Source: Paracidovorax wautersii (GTDB taxonomy: Bacteria; Pseudomonadota; Gammaproteobacteria; Burkholderiales; Burkholderiaceae_C). From it: a DNA stretch of 64,000 bases. Under the pieces are notes generated by a model. The model was not told the DNA's origin. It saw nothing but the letters and a program-made list of their open reading frames with translations, and searched no databases. Numbering within the stretch: the stretch's first letter is position 1; each line of letters opens with the position of its first letter. This document shows positions 8,699-18,799 of the stretch, piece after piece. Made by a program: the position numbers and the translations under genes. The stretch is from positions 1,550,001-1,614,000 of the forward strand of contig NZ_JAVIZX010000001.1 in assembly GCF_031453675.1 (NCBI RefSeq), written 5' to 3'.

Positions 8699-9421
8699 TC
8701 AGGGGCGGCGCGCCATGGGGCCGCGCAGCATGTCCTGCAGCGCATCGGGCGTGGCGCCCAGCTGCGCCGCCTCCAGCGAGGTGCCCAGGGCATTGCGCGT
8801 GCCCCAGCCGCGGGCCGACACGGTGGCTCCGGGGCGCAGCAGCGGCGCCACTGCGGCGGCCATGTGCGGCGGGAAGCGCACCACCGCGCCATCGTCCAGC
8901 AGCAGGCCGTGGGCGTCGCCGCGGCTGTTGACCAGCACGCGGGCGACGCGGCCGTCGGCCCGCAGCGGGGCCAGCGCGTCCTGCCGGGGCGGCGGCGGGC
9001 GCATGCCGGGCGCGGGCGGCATGTCTTCCACCGCGCGGCCCTGCGAGCGGACCACGCTGGCACGCAGCACGGGCGTGTCGGCGCGGCGCCAGCCGCTCAC
9101 CTCGACCGGGTCGCCCGGACGCAGCCAGCCGGTGAGCGCGTCCGACAGGTGGGGCGGGAAGGCGATCTGCGTGCCGTCCTGCAGCAGCAGGCCGTCCGCT
9201 TCGCCGTTGGGGTTGGGCAGCCAGCGCTGCACGCGGCCGCTGGCAGTGGCCTGCTCCAGGGCCGCGGGCTGGGCGAAGGGCGGTGGTGGCACGGCGGCGC
9301 CGGGCGGCGGCGGAGGCAGGGGCCCAGGCTGGGCCGGAGCGGCCACCGCCACAGCGGCCAGTGCGGTGGCGGCCAGGGCCGCGCGGGCGGTGCGGCGCAG
9401 GAAGGAGGTGTCTCGGGACAT
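8699..9421 (-). CDS. Exported hypothetical protein with two beta-rich repeats, next to an NtrC-type system
   Basis: Unrecognised protein of 240 residues starting at ATG 9421, which has an AAGGA ribosome site 8 nt upstream. A signal peptide (FLRRTARAALAATALAAV, ending near APAQ) and a proline-rich linker precede two repeats: ASGRVQRWLPNPNGEADG / LLLQDGTQIAFPPH / LRPGDPVEVSG and ADGRVARVLVNSRGDAHG / LLLDDGAVVRFPPH / LRPGATVSARG. The shared GLLLxDGxxxxFPPH motif defines the module. A sigma-54-like promoter at 9461-9477 and an inverted repeat at 9550-9566 lie between this gene and the NtrC-type regulator, which suggests it is a target of that two-component system. Function unknown. Confidence 0.65.
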   Translation of the reverse strand: MSRDTSFLRRTARAALAATALAAVAVAAPAQPGPLPPPPPGAAVPPPPFAQPAALEQATASGRVQRWLPNPNGEADGLLLQDGTQIAFPPHLSDALTGWLRPGDPVEVSGWRRADTPVLRASVVRSQGRAVEDMPPAPGMRPPPPRQDALAPLRADGRVARVLVNSRGDAHGLLLDDGAVVRFPPHMAAAVAPLLRPGATVSARGWGTRNALGTSLEAAQLGATPDALQDMLRGPMARRP

Positions 9422-9460
9422 GGCAGTCATCCTTGCGGAAGTGGAAGATGCCAAAAAGGT

Positions 9461-9477
9461 CTCAAGAGCCGTGCCAG
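9461..9477 (-). promoter_or_regulatory. Sigma-54-like promoter for the exported repeat-protein gene
   Basis: On the minus strand CTGGCACGGCTCTTGAG matches the consensus YTGGCACGRNNNTTGCW perfectly at -24, with TTGA instead of TTGC at -12. Spacing of the GG and the -12 dinucleotide is the canonical 10 nt. The regulator gene next door has the GAFTGA motif needed to activate sigma-54 polymerase. The weak point is the A in place of the near-invariant C at -12. Confidence 0.5.
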
Positions 9478-9549
9478 CGCAGAAATCCTTAAGAATCAAG
9501 CACTTGCATGCGGCGGACGGGCTGCGGCGTGGATGACCGGGCGACAGCT

Positions 9550-9566
9550 TGTCCGGTTTCAGGACA
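9550..9566. promoter_or_regulatory. Inverted repeat, candidate enhancer site for the NtrC-type regulator
   Basis: TGTCCGGTTTCAGGACA has perfect 5-bp arms (TGTCC/GGACA) and a 7-bp spacer. It lies about 75-105 bp upstream of the sigma-54-like promoter at 9461-9477, the usual distance for an upstream activator site, and just after the regulator's stop codon. Confidence 0.45.
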
Positions 9567-9593
9567 GTGCCGGCCGGGCGCCTTCAGTGCGGC

Positions 9594-10960
<1,367 letters not shown>

Positions 10961-10976
<16 letters not shown>

Positions 10977-12436
10977 GGCAGCTCCAGGGTGAAACGGGCG
11001 CCGCCGCCCTCGCCCTCGCTCTCGCTCTCGCGCGGCGCGTAGTGCAGTTCGCCGCCGTGGGCCAGCGCCACCTCGCGCGCCAGCGCCAGGCCCAGGCCGT
11101 TGCCGTCGGTGCGGCCGGTGGCGAAGGGCTCGAACAGCTGGGCGCGCAGCGCGGGCGGCACGCCCGGGCCGTCGTCTTCCACGGTGATGCGGCACAGGGA
11201 GCGCGCGGCATCGGTCTCGGCAGAGAGGACCGCCTCGCCCCCGGCGGGCGCGTGGCGCACGGCGTTGTCCAGCAGGTTGTCGATGGCGCGCGCCACATGC
11301 ACCGGGTCGAACACGGCCGTGGCCGGCGGCTCGCCGCGCAGCGCCAGGCGCACGCCGCGCGCGGCAGCGGCCGGGGCGGCGGTGTCCAGCCGCTCCTGCA
11401 GCCACGCGCGCAGATCCACGGTGCGCGGCGCCAGCTGCAGCGGCTGCACCAGGGCGAGCAGGCTCTGCACCAGCCCTTCGAGCCGGTCGATCTGCGTGCC
11501 GATGGCGGCCAGCGCGTCGGCATGGCGCGCGGGCGGGGCGGCCAGGGCGTTGTCGGCCTTGAGCCGCATGGCGGCGATGGGGTTGCGGATCTCGTGCGCC
11601 ACCGAGGCCGTCATGCGGCCCAGGGCCGTGAGGCGCAGATCGCGGTGGCGCTGCGCCAGCGCTTCCTGCAGGCGGCGCTGGGCGTCCTGCAGGCGTGTGC
11701 CGAAGCCGTTGAATCCGTCCACGATGCGGTCCAGCTCACGGATGCCGGTGCGCTGCAGCACCGGGACGCCGTCGCCGTCCGCATGGGCCAGCGCGTGCTC
11801 CAGCCGCTGCACCTGGCGCAGCCCGCGCAGCAGCACCCAGCCGAGCCACGCGCCAGAGACGACCACCAGCAGCGCCAGCGCGGCGATGCCGGTGCGCAGG
11901 CTGTCCTGCGCGGCCAGCGCACCGGGGTGCACGCGCGTCATGGTCCACACGGCCGCGTCCGGGTGGGCGGCCAGGGGGCAGGCGGCGACGATCAGCACCT
12001 CGCGGCTGCCGCGCACCAGGTTCACCTGCGGCTGTTGGCCGGCGCTGGCCTGGCGGGCCAGCTCCACGATGAGGGGGGCCTCGGCGGCCGGCACGTCGCT
12101 CTTGACGCCGCTGCCTTCGTAGGTGGGATAGGCATAGGCCAGCATGTCGTGTCCGGCCCGCCAGACGCCGCCCTCGACGCGCGGCGCCTCCAGCAGCACC
12201 ACGTGCAGCAGCACGCGCAACAGGTCCAGATGCGGGCTGCCGGCCACTGCCGAGGGCACCGAGCGGGCATAGCGCGTGGCGATCTCCTCGCAGGCCTGGG
12301 CGGCCCGCGCGCGGCCCGCGGCCACCTGGGCGCCGGCGCCGCTCTGGTAGAGCGCGACGAGGACGACGGCCACCAGCGCGCACGCCGCCAGCAGCAGGGT
12401 CCAGAACAGAAGCAGTTGGATGCGCAGGGAACGCAC
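10961..12436 (-). CDS. Membrane sensor histidine kinase (NtrB/AtoS-like partner)
   Basis: Sensor kinase of 491 residues. Transmembrane segment 1 (about 7-30), a periplasmic sensor domain (about 31-180) and transmembrane segment 2 (about 182-204) are followed by a HAMP-like linker. The H-box is ASVAHEIRNPIAAM with phospho-acceptor His281. The ATPase domain shows N-box DNLLDNAVRHAP, G1 VEDDGPGVPP and G2 NGLGLALAREVALAHGG. It precedes and overlaps the NtrC-type regulator gene. No known ligand-binding motif was recognised in the periplasmic domain. The 3' end encodes a repetitive ESESEGEGGG stretch. Confidence 0.92.
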
Positions 12437-12531
12437 GGCGGGCGGAAAGGGTGGACGACGGCGGATGGTAAGGCCCGCCGTCCACCGCCCGCGTCAGCCG
12501 AGGGCGCGACGGGGCGGCTGCGCTGCGCGCG

Positions 12532-13596
12532 TTAGGCCGCTTCGGGGTAGAAGAGGCGCCGCGCCGGCACCGGCGCCACCGCGCGACCGATGGCGGCGAT
12601 GTGGTCCGGCGTGGTGCCGCAGCAGCCGCCCACGATATTCACCAGGCCCTCGGCGGCGAACTCGTGCACCAGGCGGCTGGTGACCTCGGGCGTCTCGTCG
12701 AAGCCGGTGTCGCTCATCGGGTTGGGCAGGCCGGCGTTGGGGTAGCAGCTGATGAAGGTGTCTTCCGCCACGCGGTTCAGCTCCTGGATGTAGGGGCGCA
12801 TCAGCGTGGCGCCCAGGGCGCAGTTGAGGCCGATGGCCAGCGGCCGCGCGTGGCGTACGCTGTGCCAGAAGGCCGTCACCGTCTGGCCCGACAGGATGCG
12901 GCCGGAGGCGTCGGTGACGGTGCCGCTGATGATCAGCGGCAGGCGCTCGCCGCTCTTTTCGAAGAACTCGTCGATGGCGAACAGGGCGGCCTTGGCGTTC
13001 AGCGTGTCGAAGATGGTCTCGACCAGCAGCACGTCGGCGCCGCCTTCGACCAGGGCTTCGGTCTGCTCGTAATACGCCGCACGCAGCTGCTCGAAGTCCA
13101 CGTTGCGCGCGCCGGGGTCGTTCACGTCGGGGCTGATGCTGGCCGTCTTGGGCGTGGGGCCGAGGGCGCCGGCCACGAAGCGGGGCTTGTCCGGCGTGGA
13201 GTACTTGTCGCAGGCGGCGCGCGCCAGTTGGGCGGAGCGGAGGTTCATCTCGCGCGCCAGGTCGGCCATGTGGTAGTCCTCCTGCGCGATGGTCGTCGCG
13301 CCGAAGGTGTTGGTCTCGATCAGGTCGGCGCCGGCGGCCAAATAGCGCTCGTGGATGTCGCGGATCACGTCCGGGCGGGTGAGCGACAGCAGCTCGTTGT
13401 TGCCCTTCACGTCGCGAGGGAAGTCCTGGAACCGGTCGCCCGCGCCGTCGGCGCCGGTGTAGCCCTCGCCCCGGTACTGCGCCTCGCCCAGCTTGAAGCG
13501 CTGGATCATGGTGCCCATGGCGCCGTCGAGGATGGCGATGCGCTCGGCCAGGATGGCGGGCAGTTGCTGGGCACGGGTGTAGCAGGGCAGAGTCAT
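12532..13596 (-). CDS. metH: Methionine synthase, homocysteine-binding half (split MetH1)
   Basis: Protein of 354 residues corresponding only to the N-terminal homocysteine S-methyltransferase barrel of cobalamin-dependent methionine synthase. The zinc-binding cysteines are present at Cys259 (GLNCALG) and Cys325-Cys326 (GGCCGTTP), with [11 protein letters not shown] at the start and [12 protein letters not shown] near residue 95. ATG 13596 was chosen over upstream codons because family similarity begins there. Many betaproteobacteria encode MetH as two proteins; the folate, cobalamin and activation domains should be on a second gene, which is not adjacent here. The gene lies 22 bp after a LysR-type regulator stop, same strand. 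Confidence 0.92.
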   Translation of the reverse strand: MTLPCYTRAQQLPAILAERIAILDGAMGTMIQRFKLGEAQYRGEGYTGADGAGDRFQDFPRDVKGNNELLSLTRPDVIRDIHERYLAAGADLIETNTFGATTIAQEDYHMADLAREMNLRSAQLARAACDKYSTPDKPRFVAGALGPTPKTASISPDVNDPGARNVDFEQLRAAYYEQTEALVEGGADVLLVETIFDTLNAKAALFAIDEFFEKSGERLPLIISGTVTDASGRILSGQTVTAFWHSVRHARPLAIGLNCALGATLMRPYIQELNRVAEDTFISCYPNAGLPNPMSDTGFDETPEVTSRLVHEFAAEGLVNIVGGCCGTTPDHIAAIGRAVAPVPARRLFYPEAA

Positions 13597-13618
13597 CCCG
13601 CGATTGTAGGAAGTGCCG

Positions 13619-14500
13619 TCACCCTGTGCCGACAGAGGCCATGTCGAGAAAGGTGCGCAATGCTGGCGTGACGGCGTCCTCATGCCATGCCAATACCCCT
13701 ACGGTGGGATGCTGCAGGCCGGCGATGGGAACGAAACGCACCCCCTTGACGGCGGCCTGCGCCATGGAGGCAGGCACCAGCGCCACGCCGATGCGCATGG
13801 AAACCAGGGCCACGACGGTGAGCCACTGCCGGGCTGCGTGGCGGGTGTGGGGGTGGATGCCGGCGCGGTAGAACAGGGCGATCACGTTGTCGTGGTTGGC
13901 AGGGGCGACTTCGCGCGAGAACATCACGAAGGTCTCACCGGCCAGGGCGCGCAGGTCCACGCAGGCTTGCTGGGCCATGGCATGGTCTTCGGGCAGGCAG
14001 CAGACGAAGTGGTCCGGCGCCAGCGGCAGGCTCGCCAGATGGTCGGGCACGGTATCGGCATTGAGAAACCCGGCATGCAGCTGGCGATGCAGCAGCGCAT
14101 CGATCTGCTCGCCAGATGACATCTCCCGCAGGTTCACCTCGATGCCTGGTGCGCGCTCGCCGAAAGCGCGCACGATGGCAGGCATGTCACGATAGACCAT
14201 CGATCCCGTGAAACCGATCTCGAGCCGGCCTCGCAACCCTGCCGCCACGGCGCGGGCCAGGTCGCCTGCGCGGTCCACTCGGTCCAGCACCACGCGCACC
14301 TCGACCAGGTAGGCTGTGCCTGCGGGCGTCAACGAGACGTGCTTGCTGGTGCGTTCGAAGAGCTTCACGCCCAGCTCGTCCTCCAGCGCCTTGATGCCGG
14401 AGCTGAGGGGTGGCTGCGTGATGGCCAGCCGCTCGGCGGCGCGGCCGAAATGCAGCTCTTCAGCCAGCACGGCGAAGTAGCGCAGCAGATGCAGTTTCAT
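13619..14500 (-). CDS. LysR-family transcriptional regulator
   Basis: DNA-binding regulator of 293 residues. The N-terminal winged helix-turn-helix is clear ([29 protein letters not shown], residues 16-44, then [14 protein letters not shown]) and the rest is a periplasmic-binding-protein-like effector domain. It lies just downstream of the Bug / CoA-transferase / cupin / acyl-CoA dehydrogenase operon on the same strand, 52 bp after the dehydrogenase stop, so it is probably part of that transcript and may control it. It also runs into metH1, which may be coincidence. Confidence 0.88.
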   Translation of the reverse strand: MKLHLLRYFAVLAEELHFGRAAERLAITQPPLSSGIKALEDELGVKLFERTSKHVSLTPAGTAYLVEVRVVLDRVDRAGDLARAVAAGLRGRLEIGFTGSMVYRDMPAIVRAFGERAPGIEVNLREMSSGEQIDALLHRQLHAGFLNADTVPDHLASLPLAPDHFVCCLPEDHAMAQQACVDLRALAGETFVMFSREVAPANHDNVIALFYRAGIHPHTRHAARQWLTVVALVSMRIGVALVPASMAQAAVKGVRFVPIAGLQHPTVGVLAWHEDAVTPALRTFLDMASVGTG

Positions 14501-14552
14501 GCCGCCGATGATGCCAGCGCCGCTTGGCGGTCAGGTCGCAGGCTCGCTGCGG

Positions 14553-15722
14553 TCAATACGACTTGGGCAGGCCCAGCACCTTCTCGGCGATGAAGCACAG
14601 GATGAGCTGCGGGCTCACTGGAGCGAGGCGGGGAATCCATGACTCGCGCAGGTAGCGCTCCACGTGGTATTCCTTGGCGTAGCCCATGCCGCCATGGGTG
14701 AAGATGGCGCGTTCGCAGGCGTGATAGCAGGCCTCGGCCGCCAGGTACTTGGCGCTGTTGGCCTCTGCCGCGCAGGGCTGGTGCTGGTCATAGAGCCAGG
14801 CCGCCTTCTGCACCATGAGGTGGGCGGCCTCCAGCTCCATCCACGACAGGGCCAGCGGGTGCTGCACGCCCTGGTTCTGCCCAATGGGGCGGCCGAACAC
14901 CTCGCGCTCATTAGCGTAGCCCGCAGCGCGCGCCAGGGCGGCGCGGCCCAGGCCCACGGCCTCGCTGGCGATCAGGATGCGCTCCGGGTTCAGGCCGTGC
15001 AGGATGTACTGAAATCCCTTCCCTTCCTCGCCCACGCGGTCTTCGACGGGGATGCGCAGCCCGTCGATGAACACCTGGTTGGAGTCCACGCACTTGCGGC
15101 CCAGCTTGTCGATCTCGCGCACTTCCACCGTGCTGCGGTCCAGGTCGGTATAGAACAGGCTCAGGCCCTCGGTGCCCGTGCATTCCTCGACTGGCGTGGT
15201 GCGCGCCAGCAGCAGGATCTTGTTGGCCACCTGGGCGGTGCTGATCCACACCTTCTGGCCGTGCACCACGTAGTGATCGCCTTCGCGCACGGCGCGTGTC
15301 TTCAGCTTGAGGGTGTTCAGCCCGGTGTTGGGCTCGGTCACCCCGAAGCAGGCCTTGTCCGTGCCCTGGATGAGCGGCGGCAGCCATCGGGCCTTTTGTT
15401 CGTCGGTGCCGAACACCACCACCGGGTGCAGTCCGAAGATGTTCATGTGCACGGCCGAGGCGCCCGACAGGCCTGCGCCCGTGGCTGCAATGGTGTGCAT
15501 CATCAGCGCGGCCTCGCTGATGCCCAGGCCCGCACCGCCGTATTGCTCGGGCATGGCGATGCCCAGCCAGCCGGCGTCGGCCAGCGCGCGGTGGAAGTCG
15601 TGCGGGAAACCGCCTTCGCGGTCCTTGGTAAGCCAGTAGTCGGCATCGAAAGGCGCACAGACACGTTCTATGGCGTCCTTGATCTGCGCGTGTTCGGTAG
15701 AGAGGGCGAAGTTCATGCTCAT
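14553..15722 (-). CDS. Acyl-CoA dehydrogenase
   Basis: FAD-dependent acyl-CoA dehydrogenase of 389 residues, the normal family length. The N-terminal domain has LGIAMPEQYGGAGLG, the middle beta-domain has CFGVTEPNTGLNTLKLKT and KVWISTAQVANKI, and the C-terminal helical domain has FGRPIGQNQGVQHPLA and FTHGGMGYAKEYHVERYLRE. ATG 15722 overlaps the cupin stop codon (ATGA). It is the last enzyme gene of an operon with a Bug binding protein, CoA-transferase and cupin, which suggests breakdown of an imported carboxylic acid through its CoA thioester. Confidence 0.92.
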   Translation of the reverse strand: MSMNFALSTEHAQIKDAIERVCAPFDADYWLTKDREGGFPHDFHRALADAGWLGIAMPEQYGGAGLGISEAALMMHTIAATGAGLSGASAVHMNIFGLHPVVVFGTDEQKARWLPPLIQGTDKACFGVTEPNTGLNTLKLKTRAVREGDHYVVHGQKVWISTAQVANKILLLARTTPVEECTGTEGLSLFYTDLDRSTVEVREIDKLGRKCVDSNQVFIDGLRIPVEDRVGEEGKGFQYILHGLNPERILIASEAVGLGRAALARAAGYANEREVFGRPIGQNQGVQHPLALSWMELEAAHLMVQKAAWLYDQHQPCAAEANSAKYLAAEACYHACERAIFTHGGMGYAKEYHVERYLRESWIPRLAPVSPQLILCFIAEKVLGLPKSY

Positions 15723-16114
15723 AGGGCAGGACGGATGACTTTGTCTGGCGACTCCCCATACGGCGGGCTGTAGATCACCAGCAGCTTCACGGGTGTGTCG
15801 CTGGTCACCCTGAACACGTGCATCTGATCGGCCGGAAAGAAGCACATGTCCCCCGGCACCATGTCGAAGCATTCGCCGGCCACCTCGGCGCGGGCAGTGC
15901 CCTCCAGCAAGTAGCACGACTGCTCGATGCCCGGGTGCGCGTGGGGCAGGGCGCCGCCGCCCCTGTGCAGCGTGCCCAGCAGCACCTCCATCTGCTGCGC
16001 GCCCACGGTTTCGGGGCCGATCAGGCGCTGGTTGTGCGTGTGGTGGTGGTTGGCGGGCTGGTAGCTGGGCACCTGGGCCTGGCGCACCAGGTAGCGGGGC
16101 GTGGGGTGGGTCAT
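15719..16114 (-). CDS. Cupin-domain protein
   Basis: Single-domain cupin of 131 residues. The metal-binding motif 1 is HAHPGIEQSCYLLEGTARAEV region at about 60-80 (HAHP...E) and motif 2 is PGDMCFFPADQMHVFRV at about 88-104. It is coupled by 4-bp ATGA overlaps to the CoA-transferase upstream and to the acyl-CoA dehydrogenase downstream, so it is made in step with both. The role in the pathway is unknown; isomerase, dioxygenase or sensor functions are possible for stand-alone cupins. Confidence 0.85.
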   Translation of the reverse strand: MTHPTPRYLVRQAQVPSYQPANHHHTHNQRLIGPETVGAQQMEVLLGTLHRGGGALPHAHPGIEQSCYLLEGTARAEVAGECFDMVPGDMCFFPADQMHVFRVTSDTPVKLLVIYSPPYGESPDKVIRPAL

Positions 16115-17367
16115 GCGGGTTCTCCGTGGGATGTGCGGCAGGCGCCCTGGGCCAGCAAGGCATCGATCTGGGCGGGGGTGTAGCCGGCCTGCGCCAGCAA
16201 GGCGCGCGTGTGCTGGCCCAACTGGGGGGCTGGGGGCAGGTCGTGCGCGGGCGGGGTGGCCGACCAGCGCGTGGGGTGGGCCATGGCGTGCATGGGGCCT
16301 TCGGTGGGATGCAACGTGTCGTGCAGAAAACCGGTGGCGCGTAACTGCGGGTTGGTCAGCAGGTCGGCCGGCGAGTTCATGGGCATGTGCGGCACATCGG
16401 CGGCGTCCAGCAGCGTTTGCCATTCGGCGGTGGTGCGGCTGCGCAGGATGCGGGCGACCTCGGCGTAGACGGCATCGATGTGCGCGGCCCGCGCGCTGTG
16501 CGTCGCAAAGCGTGGATCGCGGGCCAGCCCCTCGGTCTCGCCGATGGCCGCGAAGAAGCTGCGCCAGTGCTTGTCGTTGTAGATCAGCACGCACAGCATG
16601 CCGTCGGCTGTGGCGTAGGGCTTGCGGTGGGCGGTGAGCAGGCGGGCATAGCCGGGCTCACCCTGGGGTGGATCGAAGGTCAGGCCGGCCATGTGGTCGC
16701 CCAGAACGAACTGGGCCATGGCCTCGAACATAGGCACGACGATGGCCTGGCCCTGGCCGGTCTTTTCGCGGGCATAGAGTGCGGCGGTGACGGCATACAC
16801 GGCGTGCAGGCCGGTCACCCGGTCCGACAGCGTGGTGGGCGCATAGCTGGGCTCGGGGGCGCCGTACTGCTGCATGAGCCAGGGGATCCCGGTGGCGCCC
16901 TGGATCAGGTCGTCGTAGGCAGGGCGCGCGGCGTCCGGACCGTCCTGGTCGAAACCGCAGCAGCTCACGTGGATGATGCGCGGATTGCGCGCCTGCACGG
17001 CGTCGTAGTCCAGGCCCAGGCGGGCCAGGGCCTGCGGGCGCACATTGCTGATGAGTACATCGCAGCCTTCGGCCAGCCGCAGTGCCGCTTCGCGCCCTTC
17101 GGGGTGTTTCAGGTTCAGCGCAATGCTGTGCTTGCCGACGTTGGCATGCAGAAAGATGTGGCCCATGCCAGGGTGGCGCATGGGGCCCACGTGGCGCATG
17201 TTGTCGCCGTCGGGCGTCTCCACCTTGATGACCTCGGCACCCAGTTGCGCCAGGATCTGCGTGGCAAAGGGGCCCATGATCACGGAGGTGAGATCGAGCA
17301 CGCGCACGCCGGCCAATGGGCCCGTCCGTGGCGTGGGCGGAGTAGAGCAAGAAGAGTCGTCTGTCAT
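16111..17367 (-). CDS. CaiB/BaiF family (class III) CoA-transferase
   Basis: Enzyme of 418 residues that moves CoA between carboxylic acids. Family landmarks are LAGVRVLDLTSVIMGPFATQ near the N-terminus, LAQLGAEVIKVETPDGD, NVGKHSIALNLKHPEG, and AYDDLIQGATG containing the expected catalytic Asp. ATG 17367 is preferred because similarity starts with the LAGVRVLDL strand shortly after it. It stands between the Bug binding protein and the cupin in the operon and would activate the imported acid for the acyl-CoA dehydrogenase. Confidence 0.92.
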   Translation of the reverse strand: MTDDSSCSTPPTPRTGPLAGVRVLDLTSVIMGPFATQILAQLGAEVIKVETPDGDNMRHVGPMRHPGMGHIFLHANVGKHSIALNLKHPEGREAALRLAEGCDVLISNVRPQALARLGLDYDAVQARNPRIIHVSCCGFDQDGPDAARPAYDDLIQGATGIPWLMQQYGAPEPSYAPTTLSDRVTGLHAVYAVTAALYAREKTGQGQAIVVPMFEAMAQFVLGDHMAGLTFDPPQGEPGYARLLTAHRKPYATADGMLCVLIYNDKHWRSFFAAIGETEGLARDPRFATHSARAAHIDAVYAEVARILRSRTTAEWQTLLDAADVPHMPMNSPADLLTNPQLRATGFLHDTLHPTEGPMHAMAHPTRWSATPPAHDLPPAPQLGQHTRALLAQAGYTPAQIDALLAQGACRTSHGEPA

Positions 17368-17433
17368 ATCATGTTCCGTTGAACAGGCCTGTTCGGCAGC
17401 GTTGCCCATGGCCATCGCGCAGCGCGGCCCAGA

Positions 17434-17539
17434 CCAGCAGACGCCGTGGAACTGGCTCTGCCAGGCCACTGGCGTCGTCCCCCTTCCCATCGCGCAGCGA
17501 TGAGAGAAGGGGGAAGCGGCGCAGCCGCTCAGGGGGATG
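17434..17539 (-). repeat. Intergenic hairpin repeat, family 2, copy A
   Basis: About 106 bp between the Bug gene stop and the CoA-transferase start. On the minus strand it reads CCCCCTGAG...CTTCCCCCTTCTCTC...GGGAAGGGGGACGACGCC...GTTCCACGGCGTCTGCTGG (spread over the interval) and closely matches copy B at 37393-37502. The CCCCCTTC/GAAGGGGG arms can form a hairpin. Confidence 0.8.
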
Positions 17540-17545
17540 CTTCCT

Positions 17546-18514
17546 TTACTCAGGCTTGATGCCTGCCTGTCGGATGAGTGAGCCCCAGTGCGTGAGCTGT
17601 TGTGCGACGTACTGGCTGAACTCTTCCGGTGTCTTGCTGGGCCAGACCTGGAAGCCGATCTGGGCCAGCTTGTCCTGCGTGTCCTTGTCGGCCAGCACGG
17701 CCTGCAGTTCGGTGTTGATGCGGTTCACGACGGTAGGCGGCATGCCAGCCGGGCCGAAGACGCCGTTCCAGGACGTGAGATCGAACCCCTTCACCGTCTG
17801 GCCGATGGGCGGCACGCCCGGCAGCAGAGGGGAGGGTTGGGCCGTGGTGATGGCCAGCGTGCGCACCTTGTCGCCCGTGAGCATGCTCTTGCCCGAGCCA
17901 AGGTCCACCACATAGGCCAGCACCTGGCCGCCCAGCAAGTCGGTCAGCGCCTGCGGACTGGACTTGTAGGGCACGCCCAGGATGTCCACCTTGGCGATGT
18001 GCTTAATGCTTTCCATGGCCACCAGCGAGGTGCTGTTGGGCGTGGCGTAGCTGAGCTTGCCGGGGTTGGCACGGGCGTAGTCGATGAACTCCGCCATGGT
18101 CTTGGCGGGCACGCTGGGGTGCACGACCAGGGCAAAGGGCAGCTCGCCCGTGCGGGCCACGGGCGTGAAGTCCTTGATGGGGTCGTACTTCAGATTGCTG
18201 TACAGCGCCGGATTGGCCGAATGCGAGGTGTTGGTCGTCATGAACAGCGTGTAGCCGTCCGGTTTGGCCTTGGCCACGATCTGTGCGGCCACCTGGCCAT
18301 TGGCGCCGGGCTTGTTATCCACCAGCACCGGCTGCTTGAGCCGGTCGGCCAGCTTCTGGCCCACGGTGCGGGCCACCGCATCGGTGCCGCTGCCGGCCGC
18401 AAACGGCACGACCATGGTGATGGGGGCGTTGGGGTAGGGCTGCTGGGCGAGTGCGGGTTGGCCGGTCGCCAGCACACCGCAGGCCACCAGCGTGGCGCGG
18501 AAGAGTCGTTGCAT
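17546..18514 (-). CDS. Bug/TctC-family tripartite tricarboxylate transporter solute-binding protein
   Basis: Periplasmic binding protein of 322 residues. The signal peptide is MQRLFRATLVACGVLATGQP, cleaved near ALAQQ. Family landmarks are ITMVVPFAAGSGTDAVAR, VDNKPGANGQVAAQIV, PDGYTLFM and VPYKSSPQALTDLLGGQV. An AGGAGA ribosome site lies 7 nt before ATG 18514. It heads the operon with CoA-transferase, cupin and acyl-CoA dehydrogenase, and probably delivers the carboxylic acid the operon degrades. No TctA/TctB membrane components are nearby, as is common for Bug proteins. Confidence 0.92.
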   Translation of the reverse strand: MQRLFRATLVACGVLATGQPALAQQPYPNAPITMVVPFAAGSGTDAVARTVGQKLADRLKQPVLVDNKPGANGQVAAQIVAKAKPDGYTLFMTTNTSHSANPALYSNLKYDPIKDFTPVARTGELPFALVVHPSVPAKTMAEFIDYARANPGKLSYATPNSTSLVAMESIKHIAKVDILGVPYKSSPQALTDLLGGQVLAYVVDLGSGKSMLTGDKVRTLAITTAQPSPLLPGVPPIGQTVKGFDLTSWNGVFGPAGMPPTVVNRINTELQAVLADKDTQDKLAQIGFQVWPSKTPEEFSQYVAQQLTHWGSLIRQAGIKPE

Positions 18515-18602
18515 GTCTTTGTCTCCTGATCGTTCGGTACATGCCCCTGTGCCGGGGCTGAGGGGCATCTTGGCGGCGCTAGCCATTTGCGTCCAATTGA
18601 AT

Positions 18603-18615
18603 AATCGGACCGATT
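18603..18615. promoter_or_regulatory. Palindromic operator-like site upstream of the Bug operon
   Basis: AATCGGACCGATT is a near-perfect palindrome with 6-bp arms, about 90 bp upstream of the Bug start codon in a 285-bp gene-free stretch. It is a candidate binding site for a regulator such as the operon's own LysR protein; the assignment is inference. Confidence 0.4.
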
Positions 18616-18730
18616 CATTCGCTCTGCGAATCGTTGAGATGCCTTCTTGCGAATGCGGGAGGATGGAGCGCGGGGCGCACAATAGCGGCCTTGCGTGCAT
18701 GCGGGGCCCGGGCGGCTTCCGGTGCATGGA

Positions 18731-18786
18731 TCTCAGCCAAATTGGCATGTAGCGCTTAATGACGAGCGCTGTTAGCTATCAAATAG
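18731..18786 (-). repeat. AT-rich intergenic repeat, family 1, copy 3
   Basis: Inverse orientation: CAGCCAAATTGGC tail, AGCGCTTaatgacgAGCGCT hairpin, then TAGCTATCAAATAG. It ends 14 bp before the TTG start of recQ, so it forms part of the recQ leader. Confidence 0.8.
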
Positions 18787-18799
18787 AGAGTATTCGAGT

